A stretch of 12,321 nucleotides of DNA from Candidatus Bathyarchaeota archaeon (GCA_013329615.1 DUKA01000175.1:1-12321), one strand, 5' to 3'. Positions 6,653 to 12,321 are shown, numbered from the stretch's first letter. Translations and numbers: made by a program. Notes: a model not told the origin generated them from the sequence alone.

Positions 6653-7708
6653 ATGGCACCTCACGGCGGATTCGCACCCGATGAACTCGCGTATTACTCG
6701 CGCCAACTCGTCCTCGCCGAGATAGGCTCAACGGGGCAGAAGAGGCTCAGGGGCGCGCGCGTCCTCGTCGCGGGCGTCGGCGGACTGGGGTGCCAGCTCG
6801 CGGTCCAACTCGCATCCATGGGCGTAGGTTTCCTGCGCCTAGCCGACCGGGACGTTGTGGAGATGAGCAACCTACAGAGGCAGCACCTCTACGGCGTCGA
6901 CGTCGTGGGTTACCCGAAGGTCGAGGCGGCGGAGATGCGGCTCCGCAACGTGAATCCCTTCATCGACATCGAGGCGCTACCCGTCTCCGTGAACGAGAGG
7001 ACGGTCTCCAAGCTCGTAGAGGGCGTGAACCTCGTTGTAGATGGGCTTGATAGGCTAACTCCACGCATGGCGTTGAACAGGGCGTGTGTCGAACACGGGA
7101 TACCATACATCCACGGGGCCGTCATCACCCACGTCGGTAACGTCTCGACCATCATCCCGGAGGAGACCCCCTGCCTAAGCTGCTGGCAGGGCGACGTAGA
7201 CGAGGCGAACGTGCCAACATGCGCCACCGTGGGCGTGATGCCCCCAGCGATCAACATCATCGCCAGCATACAAGTCTCCGAGGCCATCAGGCTCATACTC
7301 GGGGAGAAGCCGCGCCTCGCGGGAAAGCTCCTCTTCTTCGACCTAGACGACCTCAGCATGGAAAAGATCAGCCTAGCTAGGGCAGAGTCATGTGGGGTCT
7401 GCGGATCAGGGACCGCCCTGCTGGGCGTAAGCGACCCCGTGGAAGAGATCTGTGGGAGAACCGGGAAACGCGTCTTCACAATCACCCCAAAGACACTCGC
7501 CACACTCGACCTGAACAGCATAGGTCGCCGACTGGGCAAACTAGGCCTCAAGAAGAGGCTGTCGACACGCCTCGGGTTAACCTTCGAGGGCACCGAGGGG
7601 CTCAGCGGGAGCATCTTCAACACAGGCGTAGCAGTCTTCGAAGGCACAGAGTCTAGGCTAGACGCCGTGAAAATCTACGAAAAAATAACAAACACCAAAA
7701 TAGAATAG
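6653..7708 (+). CDS. E1-like adenylyltransferase (MoeB/ThiF/UbaA family) with an extra C-terminal domain
   Basis: It would activate the C-terminal Gly-Gly of a ubiquitin-like sulfur carrier (MoaD, ThiS or SAMP type) by adenylation in the cytoplasm. Visible features in this 351-aa protein: the YYSRQLVL arginine segment (14-21), nucleotide loop GVGGLGC (41-47), DRDVVEMSNLQRQ (65-77), Lys89 in GYPK, Asp130 in VVDGLD, zinc cysteines C174/C177 and C247/C250, and the candidate catalytic Cys190 in PTCATVGVMPP. MoeB is about 250 aa; here residues about 255-351 form an additional small alpha/beta domain (EICGRTGKRVF...SIFNTGVAVFEG...DAVKIYEKI) that is not a rhodanese domain as in eukaryotic Uba4. No carrier-protein gene is adjacent. 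ATG 6653 has only a weak upstream GGTAA and may be leaderless from a poor AT stretch near 6620-6631. The exact cofactor pathway cannot be decided here. Confidence 0.9.
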   Translation: MAPHGGFAPDELAYYSRQLVLAEIGSTGQKRLRGARVLVAGVGGLGCQLAVQLASMGVGFLRLADRDVVEMSNLQRQHLYGVDVVGYPKVEAAEMRLRNVNPFIDIEALPVSVNERTVSKLVEGVNLVVDGLDRLTPRMALNRACVEHGIPYIHGAVITHVGNVSTIIPEETPCLSCWQGDVDEANVPTCATVGVMPPAINIIASIQVSEAIRLILGEKPRLAGKLLFFDLDDLSMEKISLARAESCGVCGSGTALLGVSDPVEEICGRTGKRVFTITPKTLATLDLNSIGRRLGKLGLKKRLSTRLGLTFEGTEGLSGSIFNTGVAVFEGTESRLDAVKIYEKITNTKIE

Positions 7709-7709
7709 C

Positions 7710-7716
7710 ATTTTAA
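7710..7716 (+). promoter_or_regulatory. TATA box for the hydrogenase maturation protease gene
   Basis: ATTTTAA lies directly after the E1-like stop codon and its centre is 30 bases upstream of ATG 7743, leaving a leader of only a few bases. No Shine-Dalgarno sequence precedes that ATG, which fits a near-leaderless transcript. The T-run could also help end the upstream transcript. Confidence 0.5.
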
Positions 7717-7742
7717 CCCCCCCGAACCCTGCCCTAAGCGTT

Positions 7743-8228
7743 ATGTCTCTGAGAGAGAAACTCCAGACATTCCTCGGCAGCACAGAGGGAAGACGCGTCG
7801 TCGTTGTAGGCGTCGGCAGTCCCATACGACACGATGACTTCGCCGGCCTAAGGGTGCTGGAGCTACTCGCAGGACATACACCCGAAAACGTTCTCCTCCT
7901 CACAACCGAAACAGTCCCCGAGAGCTACACAGGGACCATCAGAGACTTCAATCCCACACACATCCTCATTGTAGACGCCGCCAACTTCCAAGGCACACCC
8001 GGAGAGGCGAGAATAATCCCCCTCAACGCAATAGCCAACACATCAATCTCAACACACAGCCTCCCACTCCACATATTCATCAACTACATCAAGAAATCAA
8101 TATGCCCGAACGTCACCCTACTCGGTATACAGGGCGTAAACGTAGACCTCGGCGAAGGCATGACCCCCAGCGTAGAGAATGGAGCAGTCGAGGCCGCGAT
8201 CCTCCTCCAAAACCTCCTGCATGAATAA
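7743..8228 (+). CDS. [NiFe]-hydrogenase maturation endopeptidase, HycI/HyaD (M52) family
   Basis: It cleaves the C-terminal tail of the hydrogenase large subunit after nickel insertion, a cytoplasmic maturation step. The 161-aa length is typical. Motifs in order: VVVVGVGSPIRHDDFAG (19-35), with Asp32 as the first nickel ligand and Ser in place of the usual Asn of GxGN; TETVPES (55-61); VDAANFQGTPGE (77-88), with Asp78 as second ligand; STHSLPL (103-109), with His105 as third; and LLGIQG with a final SVENGAVEAA helix. These correspond to Asp16, Asp62 and His90 of E. coli HycI. The likely target is encoded 1.4 kb downstream (9602-10795), whose C-terminus matches the HycE cleavage context. It has its own TATA element and is followed by a terminator-like region, so it is a separate transcript from the hydrogenase operon. 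The 3' half of its coding strand is very poor in G. Confidence 0.95.
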   Translation: MSLREKLQTFLGSTEGRRVVVVGVGSPIRHDDFAGLRVLELLAGHTPENVLLLTTETVPESYTGTIRDFNPTHILIVDAANFQGTPGEARIIPLNAIANTSISTHSLPLHIFINYIKKSICPNVTLLGIQGVNVDLGEGMTPSVENGAVEAAILLQNLLHE

Positions 8229-8272
8229 TGGACGCTGAATCCATTAATATTCGCATTATTCTCACACTTTTT
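8226..8272 (+). terminator. Hairpin plus T-tract after the maturation protease gene
   Basis: A perfect 7-bp inverted repeat TAATGGA (8226-8232) / TCCATTA (8240-8246), with a 7-base loop, begins at the stop codon. About 20 bases later a CTTTTTC tract follows. The T-tract alone fits archaeal termination; the hairpin is AT-rich and weak and may instead be an operator or mRNA-stability element. Confidence 0.45.
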
Positions 8273-8306
8273 CGCTAAAAAAAGAAAATTCTTATCAACT
8301 CTGAAC

Positions 8307-8314
8307 GTTTATAT
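8307..8314 (+). promoter_or_regulatory. TATA box of the hydrogenase operon
   Basis: GTTTATAT in an otherwise AT-rich 118-base gap, about 36 bases before the TTG at 8347. Expected initiation is near 8334-8337, which leaves a short leader beginning at the ribosome site GAGGG (8336-8340), 6 bases before the start. It is the only good TATA match in front of the operon, so all following genes probably depend on it. Confidence 0.6.
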
Positions 8315-8346
8315 CCCGCCACCAGACGAAGGTTTGAGGGACCGAA

Positions 8347-8682
8347 TTGCTTGAAGGTCTTACCGGATTCGCAGTAATTTTGGTTGTAGCCGTCGCCGTC
8401 GCCCTGATCATCATGGCGATAGGCAACGACATCGCACCCAAGAGTCCGGACACGCCCGGCAAGCTGGCGCCCTACGCCTGCGGTGAGGACATAACCCCCA
8501 CCAAGGTAAGGGTGAACGTCGAGAACTTCTTCATCTACGCGGTATACTTCATGATTTTCGACGTGTTGGGCTTCGTCCTAGCGACGACGCTCGCCAGACC
8601 GGCTAACGTGGCGCTGCCGCTCGCGTATGCGGCCGCGTCGCTCGTGTCCATCGTGATACTGACAGCGAAGTGGAGGAAGTAA
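8347..8682 (+). CDS. Complex I subunit A-like (NuoA/FpoA, ND3-type) membrane protein of the hydrogenase complex
   Basis: This is a 111-aa, three-helix membrane subunit. In complex I, NuoA sits next to NuoH and links the quinone-site module to the membrane arm. TM1 covers about 5-26. The loop carries KLAPYACGED (39-48), equivalent to the YECG loop of NuoA with Cys45 kept. TM2 covers about 60-82 with YFMIFDVLGF (67-76), and TM3 about 86-107. The family motif is FDVE; here Asp72 is present but the Glu is Leu74. The start is TTG 8347 with GAGGG 6 bases upstream; it is the first gene behind the operon promoter and ends one base before the B-subunit ATG. NuoA homologues are not part of the standard Ech, Mbh or Hyc hydrogenases as I know them, so its presence here is notable. 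Assignment rests on the Cys loop, the FD motif and the gene order. Confidence 0.85.
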   Translation: MLEGLTGFAVILVVAVAVALIIMAIGNDIAPKSPDTPGKLAPYACGEDITPTKVRVNVENFFIYAVYFMIFDVLGFVLATTLARPANVALPLAYAAASLVSIVILTAKWRK

Positions 8683-8683
8683 T

Positions 8684-9103
8684 ATGGGTCTCGTTACATG
8701 GGCTAGAACTCGCTCCCCTTGGCTGATACACTTCAACGGCGCCGCATGCAACGCCTGCGACATCGAGATCGTGGCGGCTCTTACGCCTCGATTCGATGTC
8801 GAGCGCTTCGGCGGCGTGATAAAGGGATCCCCCCGGCACGCAGACGTACTAGTCGTCTCGGGCTCGGTCTCCCGGAAGTTGAAGAGCAGACTCAAGAGGA
8901 TCTATGAACAGATGCCTGAACCCAAGTTCGTCGTGGCTATCGGCAGCTGCGCAAGCACGGGCGGCACATTCCAGGACTGCTACAACGTCATGGAGGGCGT
9001 CGACAAGGTGATACCGGTCAACGCCTACGTCGCTGGCTGCCCCCCAAAACCGGAGGCCATCCTCGACGGCGTCGTCAAGCTCCTGATGAGCGTGGGGTAC
9101 TGA
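8684..9103 (+). CDS. Group 4 hydrogenase small subunit (NuoB/EchC/HycG-like), one [4Fe-4S] cluster
   Basis: This 139-aa peripheral subunit holds the proximal [4Fe-4S] cluster (N2 in complex I) next to the NiFe site. Ligands are Cys22 and Cys25 in ACNACDIEIV, Cys89 in IGSCASTGG and Cys119 in VAGCPPKPE. The first pair is CxxC followed by DIE, the hydrogenase pattern, not the adjacent CC of complex I NuoB. DVERFG (38-43) and VSGSVS (58-63) are also family features. An additional Cys99 is not a usual ligand. ATG 8684 is supported by GGAGG (8672-8676) 7 bases upstream. The gene lies one base after the A subunit and shortly before the C subunit, in the A-B-C-D order of fpo/nuo operons. Confidence 0.95.
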   Translation: MGLVTWARTRSPWLIHFNGAACNACDIEIVAALTPRFDVERFGGVIKGSPRHADVLVVSGSVSRKLKSRLKRIYEQMPEPKFVVAIGSCASTGGTFQDCYNVMEGVDKVIPVNAYVAGCPPKPEAILDGVVKLLMSVGY

Positions 9104-9108
9104 GGTGA
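9102..9108 (+). promoter_or_regulatory. Ribosome binding site deciding the C-subunit start
   Basis: GAGGTGA overlaps the stop codon of the B-subunit gene and lies 5 bases before ATG 9114. The in-frame GTG at 9105 lies inside this site and so is an unlikely start. Confidence 0.7.
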
Positions 9109-9113
9109 ATTGT

Positions 9114-9605
9114 ATGAGTTACGTTGAAGAAAATAAGAAGACTCTTGAGAGATTCATCGAGACGATCGGTAAGAGCAACGTCATCGATTCTAAGACCCCG
9201 AAGGAGAAGCGCTTCTACGTCACAATAAAGGTCGAGAAGCTCAGGGACGCTGTCACCTACATCAAGGAGAAGGAGGGGCTATTCCACCTCTCGACGATCA
9301 CGGGCGTCGACTACGGCGAGGAGAGGGAGCTTAACTACCACTTCAACCGCCCACACCTGATCTTCACGATAAAGGTGCGGGTCCCGGGCGACAAGCCGAT
9401 GGTCCCCTCAATCACGGACATAATCAACGGCGCCACAATCTTCGAGAGGGAGGTAAATGACCTGCTTGGGGTCTTCCCCGAGGGTCACCCCGCCCCAAAG
9501 AGGCTCCTCATGACCGAGGAGTGGCCCGAAGGAATCCATCCGCTCCTGAAGAAGTGGGACGTCAAGTCCCTCAGGAAGGCGGTAGATGGGGAGGAATGGA
9601 CATGA
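9114..9605 (+). CDS. Complex I 30-kDa-type subunit C (NuoC/FpoC/EchD-like)
   Basis: This soluble structural subunit packs against the large subunit in group 4 hydrogenases and complex I. It has 163 aa. The N-terminal part is a helical/alpha-beta region ending in GLFHLSTITGVDYG. The conserved C-terminal signature is present as PSITDIINGATIFEREVNDLLGV followed by FPEGHPAPKRLLMTEEWPEGIHPLLKKWD, the family pattern ERE..D..GV...GHP..RLL...WP....PL.K. It contains no metal ligands, as expected. The start is ATG 9114, set by GAGGTGA at 9102-9108. It overlaps the next gene by four bases (ATGA at 9602-9605), so C and D are translationally coupled. C and D are separate here, not fused as in E. coli NuoCD or HycE. 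Confidence 0.93.
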   Translation: MSYVEENKKTLERFIETIGKSNVIDSKTPKEKRFYVTIKVEKLRDAVTYIKEKEGLFHLSTITGVDYGEERELNYHFNRPHLIFTIKVRVPGDKPMVPSITDIINGATIFEREVNDLLGVFPEGHPAPKRLLMTEEWPEGIHPLLKKWDVKSLRKAVDGEEWT

Positions 9606-10795
9606 GTGGAACCGAATTCAGTGTACCAATAGGTCCGCAGCATCCCGCGCTTAAGGAGCCGGCGAGCTTCCTCTTCAAGGTCGACGGCGAGGTAGTTGTC
9701 GACGTCGAGCCCCGCCTGGGCTACAACCACAGGGGCATCGAGAAGGCGATGGAGGCTAGGACCTACATACAGAACCTCTACCTCACGGAGAGGGTCTGCG
9801 GCATCTGCAGCAACGCCCACCAAACCCTCTACGCGATGAACGTGGAGGACGTCGCGGGCATAACCATCCCCCAAAGGGCGAAGTACCTACGCACACTCGT
9901 ACACGAGCTTGAGAGGCTGCACAGCCACCTCCTCTGGGTCGGCGTAGCCGCCCACGAGATCGGCTTCGACACCCTCTTCTACTACGTCTGGCGCGACCGC
10001 GAAGTCGTCCTCGACATGCTCGAGGAGATAAGCGGCAACAGGGTCAACTACGCCTTCAACGCAATCGGCGGCGTCCGCAGGGACATCACGAGCGAACAGA
10101 TACCAAAGTTCCAGAAAGGGCTCGACATCCTCGCAGAGCGCACGGCGTATTACACGAAGGTAGCCACGACGGAGTCCACGATAATCAACAGGGCAGCCGG
10201 CGTCGGTTACTGCAGCAAGGCAGACATGATCCGCCTCTGCGGTTGCGGCCCACACGCACGCGCGAGCGGCGTGAACAAGGACACCCGCCGCGACAACCCC
10301 TACCTAGCATACGACGAGATACCCTGGAACGTGGTCACCGCCGAGAGCGGTGACGTTCTGGGTAACGTTGTCGTACGCGTGGGTGAGTTAGTCGAGAGCG
10401 TGGGCATCGCCAAGTACGTGCTCGATCACCTGCCCGACGGCCCCATCAGGGAGAAGTTCAACCCCCTGCAGAAGGTCCCCGAAGGCGAGGCGGTAAACAT
10501 GATCGAGGCGCAGCGCGGCGAGGACATACACTACATCTGCAGCAAGGGCGACAACAAGCCCTACAGGTACAAGATCAGGGCGCCCACGATGGCGAACATC
10601 CCCAGCCTAGCCGTCAAGCTCAAGGGCTGCTACATAGCCGACATCCCCATAGTCCTCGCGGGCATAGACCCGTGCTTCAGCTGCACCGATCGCATGATCT
10701 TCGTCGACGAATCCAAGGAGAAGACCTGGGAGATGAACGACGACGAGCTGCGCAAATATGGAATAAGGTGGTATGCTAATGGTAACAATAAGTGA
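9602..10795 (+). CDS. Group 4 [NiFe]-hydrogenase large subunit (HycE/EchE-type) in the NuoD position
   Basis: This 397-aa catalytic subunit should interconvert protons and H2. All four NiFe ligands are present: Cys66 and Cys69 in ERVCGICSNAH (63-73), and Cys358 and Cys361 in DPCFSCTDRM (356-365). These residues are lost in true complex I NuoD. Other family motifs are GPQHPALKEP (11-20), RGIEK (44-48), GPHARASG (216-223), DNPYLAYDE (231-239), RGEDIHY (305-311) and YRYKIRAP (321-328). After Arg364 follows a 33-residue tail; E. coli HycE is cut after the Arg of the same CFSCTDRM sequence, so the HycI-like protease at 7743-8228 is the natural processing enzyme. Three further cysteines (204, 213, 215) are unexplained. 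Start: ATG 9602 has GGGGAGG (9588-9594) 7 bases upstream; ATG 9596 is too close to it. It overlaps the C gene by 4 bases and the H gene by 17. Confidence 0.96.
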   Translation: MSGTEFSVPIGPQHPALKEPASFLFKVDGEVVVDVEPRLGYNHRGIEKAMEARTYIQNLYLTERVCGICSNAHQTLYAMNVEDVAGITIPQRAKYLRTLVHELERLHSHLLWVGVAAHEIGFDTLFYYVWRDREVVLDMLEEISGNRVNYAFNAIGGVRRDITSEQIPKFQKGLDILAERTAYYTKVATTESTIINRAAGVGYCSKADMIRLCGCGPHARASGVNKDTRRDNPYLAYDEIPWNVVTAESGDVLGNVVVRVGELVESVGIAKYVLDHLPDGPIREKFNPLQKVPEGEAVNMIEAQRGEDIHYICSKGDNKPYRYKIRAPTMANIPSLAVKLKGCYIADIPIVLAGIDPCFSCTDRMIFVDESKEKTWEMNDDELRKYGIRWYANGNNK

Positions 10796-11789
10796 CATCG
10801 TCAGCATAGTCGTTTTCCCCGGGGCGCTCTTCATCATAGCCTACGCGCTCTACTGCAACTGGCTGAGCCGGAAGACCGTCGCGCGCCTCCAGAACAGGCG
10901 GGGTCCGATGCACACAGGGGCATTCGGCCTCTTGCAGCCCTTCGCCGACATCGTGAAGCTCCTCGCAAAGGAGGACATCACCCCCAGCGCGGCGAACAGG
11001 ACACTCTTCATCGGGGCACCCGTCATCATCTTCGCGCTATCGCTCTCTGCAGTCTTCCTCATGCCTATACAGTCGATAACCAACCTCTACGCATACACGC
11101 CTATACTCAGCTTCGAGGGCGACCTAGTAATCGTCCTCCTCATATGCAGCCTCATAGTCCTCAACGTCTTCCTCGCCGGTTGGAGCAGCTCCAACGCCTT
11201 CGGCGCGGTCGGCGCGACGAGGGTGGCACTAGCCACTCTCTCATACGAGATTCCTCTCGTGTTGCTCGCGCTCGGCCCCGCGATAATGGCGGGAAGCCTG
11301 AGAATCAACAACATAGTCGCCTGGCAGGTCCAGAGCGTCCAGAACTTCATCGCTGCCCCGTCACTCTGGGGCGTCGCCCTCGGTTTAGCCATGTTCGTCG
11401 GCTTCTGCATATGCGTACTCTCTCTCCTCGCGGAGACCGAGATGCGCCCATTCGACATGGCCGAGGCCGAGACTGAGATCGTCCACGGCTGGCAGGTCGA
11501 GTACAGCGGAAAGAAGCTGGCACTGCTCACCTTGGCGCGTGACGTAAAGATCGTCCTTGCCTCCGCCCTGTTGACATCGCTTTTCCTCGGCGGACCAACT
11601 GGACCAATCCTCCCCCCAATTGTATGGTTCGTAATCAAGACCACGCTTTGCGTCCTCATCCTCAGCAACCTAAGCGCATTATTCGCGAGGTTCAGGATCG
11701 ATCTGATGCTCAACTGGGCATGGAAGTACCTGACGCCTCTTGCCGTCCTTCAGGTGATGGCGATCGTGGCGCTGTCGGGAGTGATCTAA
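10779..11789 (+). CDS. Complex I subunit H-like membrane protein (NuoH/FpoH/EchB/HycD type)
   Basis: This 336-aa, roughly eight-helix membrane subunit joins the hydrogenase module to the ion-pumping arm. Conserved cytoplasmic loops are present: LQNRRGPMHTGAFGLLQPFAD (37-57) with KLLAKEDITP (60-69), and LAETEMRPFDMAEAETEIVHG (217-237) with EYSG (241-244). These carry the acidic residues that line the start of the proton path in complex I. The C-terminal helices include the FARFRIDLMLNWAWKYL segment typical of the family. ATG 10779 is chosen because AAGGTGG (10765-10771) is 7 bases upstream; ATG 10773 is only 1 base from it. The gene overlaps the end of the large-subunit gene by 17 bases, indicating coupled translation. 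Confidence 0.95.
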   Translation: MVTISDIVSIVVFPGALFIIAYALYCNWLSRKTVARLQNRRGPMHTGAFGLLQPFADIVKLLAKEDITPSAANRTLFIGAPVIIFALSLSAVFLMPIQSITNLYAYTPILSFEGDLVIVLLICSLIVLNVFLAGWSSSNAFGAVGATRVALATLSYEIPLVLLALGPAIMAGSLRINNIVAWQVQSVQNFIAAPSLWGVALGLAMFVGFCICVLSLLAETEMRPFDMAEAETEIVHGWQVEYSGKKLALLTLARDVKIVLASALLTSLFLGGPTGPILPPIVWFVIKTTLCVLILSNLSALFARFRIDLMLNWAWKYLTPLAVLQVMAIVALSGVI

Positions 11790-11790
11790 G

Positions 11791-12192
11791 ATGGCGATGG
11801 AGAGAGAACTTCTCAAGAACGCTATGAGCAAGCCCTGCACACTGGCATACCCCTTCGAGAAGAGGGAGATGCCCAAGGGCACTCGCGGGAGACACGAGTA
11901 CGACGAGGCGAAGTGCACGGGCTGCGGAATGTGCAGCCGCGTCTGCCCAAGCTTCGCGATCGAACTCAAGGGCCTCGGCCCCAAGTGCGAGGGCCTAAAG
12001 GTCAACCTGGGCGCGTGCCTCTTCTGCCAGCAGTGCGAGGAGAGCTGCCCCACCGGAGCCATCTGGCTCACAACGGCATACGAGCTAGCCGTCATAAACA
12101 AGGCCGACCAGATACTCGACTTCAAGAGGACCCCGAGGGCACCGGCGGCACCAGTAGCTAAGCCCGCAGCACCCGTGGAGGTGAAGAAGTGA
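11791..12192 (+). CDS. Two-[4Fe-4S] ferredoxin-like subunit I (NuoI/FpoI/EchF type)
   Basis: This 133-aa subunit carries electrons between an external donor, probably reduced ferredoxin, and the small-subunit cluster. The two cluster motifs are Cys42-45-48-52 (CTGCGMCSRVCP) and Cys76-79-82-86 (CLFCQQCEESCP), each CxxCxxCxxxCP. One extra Cys66 lies between them. Residues 112-133 form a Pro/Ala/Lys tail (APAAPVAKPAAPVEVKK) of low complexity, outside the fold. ATG 11791 follows the H-subunit stop by one base, with GGGAGTGA (11777-11784) 6 bases upstream. The stop overlaps the next ATG (ATGs in TGATG at 12190-12194). No NuoE, F or G genes for NADH oxidation appear in this window. Confidence 0.96.
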   Translation: MAMERELLKNAMSKPCTLAYPFEKREMPKGTRGRHEYDEAKCTGCGMCSRVCPSFAIELKGLGPKCEGLKVNLGACLFCQQCEESCPTGAIWLTTAYELAVINKADQILDFKRTPRAPAAPVAKPAAPVEVKK

Positions 12193-12321
12193 TGGCGTCC
12201 GAGTTGATACAGTTCGGCATACTCGCGGCGACCATCGCCTTCGCCCTCGGCGCGGCGGGGCTGAAGAACCTGCTATACGCGGCTCTAAGCCTAGGCGCCA
12301 TGTGCCTCTGCCTGGGTGCCC
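12192..12321 (+). CDS. Start of a complex I subunit J-like membrane protein (NuoJ/FpoJ), cut by window edge
   Basis: Only 43 codons are visible. They encode MASELIQFGILAATIAFALG, then a first hydrophobic helix ending in KNLLYAALSLGAMCLCLGA. NuoJ proteins begin with the same pattern (a helix, then a short N/K..YAAL...L turn into helix 2), and J is the expected gene after I in fpo/nuo order. ATG 12192 overlaps the I-subunit stop by one base and has GGAGGTGA (12177-12184) 7 bases upstream. The remaining membrane subunits (K, L, M, N) are presumably further right. Confidence 0.75.
   Translation, partial: MASELIQFGILAATIAFALGAAGLKNLLYAALSLGAMCLCLGA

Noticed and set aside
6910..7647. 245-residue frame on the minus strand across the E1-like gene
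   Set aside because: The plus-strand frame has full E1 motifs; the antisense product has no recognisable motif and no promoter or ribosome site of note.
9521..9601. 27-residue N-terminal extension of the hydrogenase large subunit
   Set aside because: It lies inside the conserved end of the C subunit and lacks a ribosome site; ATG 9602 has GGGGAGG at 7 bases and the family N-terminus begins there.
11087..11713. 208-residue frame on the minus strand across the H subunit
   Set aside because: It is a shadow of a conserved NuoH-like coding frame; Arg/Ser/Thr-rich with no motif.
8347..12321. Reading the operon as an ordinary F420H2 or NADH dehydrogenase (Fpo/Nuo)
   Set aside because: The D subunit retains all four NiFe-binding cysteines and a cleavable tail, the B subunit has hydrogenase-type CxxC, and a maturation protease sits next to it.
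1..12321. CRISPR array, tRNA or rRNA gene, insertion sequence
   Set aside because: I found no regularly spaced repeats, no tRNA-like cloverleaf in the short gaps, and no transposase or terminal inverted repeats.

Overview
The window is about 57% GC and reads as archaeal. Minimal TATA-type promoters sit 24-30 bases from start codons, some transcripts look leaderless, and the other starts use a GGAGG/GGTGA ribosome site 5-7 bases upstream, often with GTG or TTG. The solute-binding protein has a C-terminal membrane anchor, and there is a presenilin-like protein of the archaeal type. A TACK-group (Thermoproteota-like), possibly thermophilic, anaerobic lineage is my best guess, but the sequence does not fix the taxon.

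Bases 1-5151 (minus strand) hold a peptide/oligosaccharide-type (Dpp/Opp) ABC importer. Reading from the right, the order is: membrane-anchored binding protein (3058-5151), permease B (2023-2994), permease C with a large extracellular insertion (556-2013) and ATPase D (cut by the left edge). Two parts are unusual. The binding protein carries the halves of the SBP family 5 fold in swapped order, and permease C has about 195 extra residues that look like a carbohydrate-binding jelly-roll.

Bases 5152-6610 (plus strand) hold a divergent promoter region and two overlapping-type membrane genes: an unrecognised four-helix protein and a nine-helix presenilin/A22-like protein whose second catalytic aspartate (GxGD) is glutamate (GMGE). 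Bases 6653-7708 encode an E1-like (MoeB/ThiF/UbaA) adenylyltransferase with an extra C-terminal domain.

Bases 7743-12321 (plus strand) are the most interesting part. A HycI-type [NiFe]-hydrogenase maturation protease is followed, behind its own promoter, by a tightly packed operon in complex I/Fpo order (A-B-C-D-H-I-J, running off the right edge). The D subunit keeps all four cysteines of a [NiFe] centre and a HycE-like cleavable C-terminal tail, so the complex is a group 4 membrane-bound hydrogenase arranged like complex I. Ferredoxin is the likely electron partner through the two-cluster I subunit, and the membrane arm (H, A, J and presumably antiporter subunits off the edge) would pump ions. 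No NADH-module genes are visible in the window.

There is no gene-free stretch over 300 bases; the longest gap is the 118-base promoter region before the hydrogenase operon. I saw no tRNA, rRNA, CRISPR array or mobile element.
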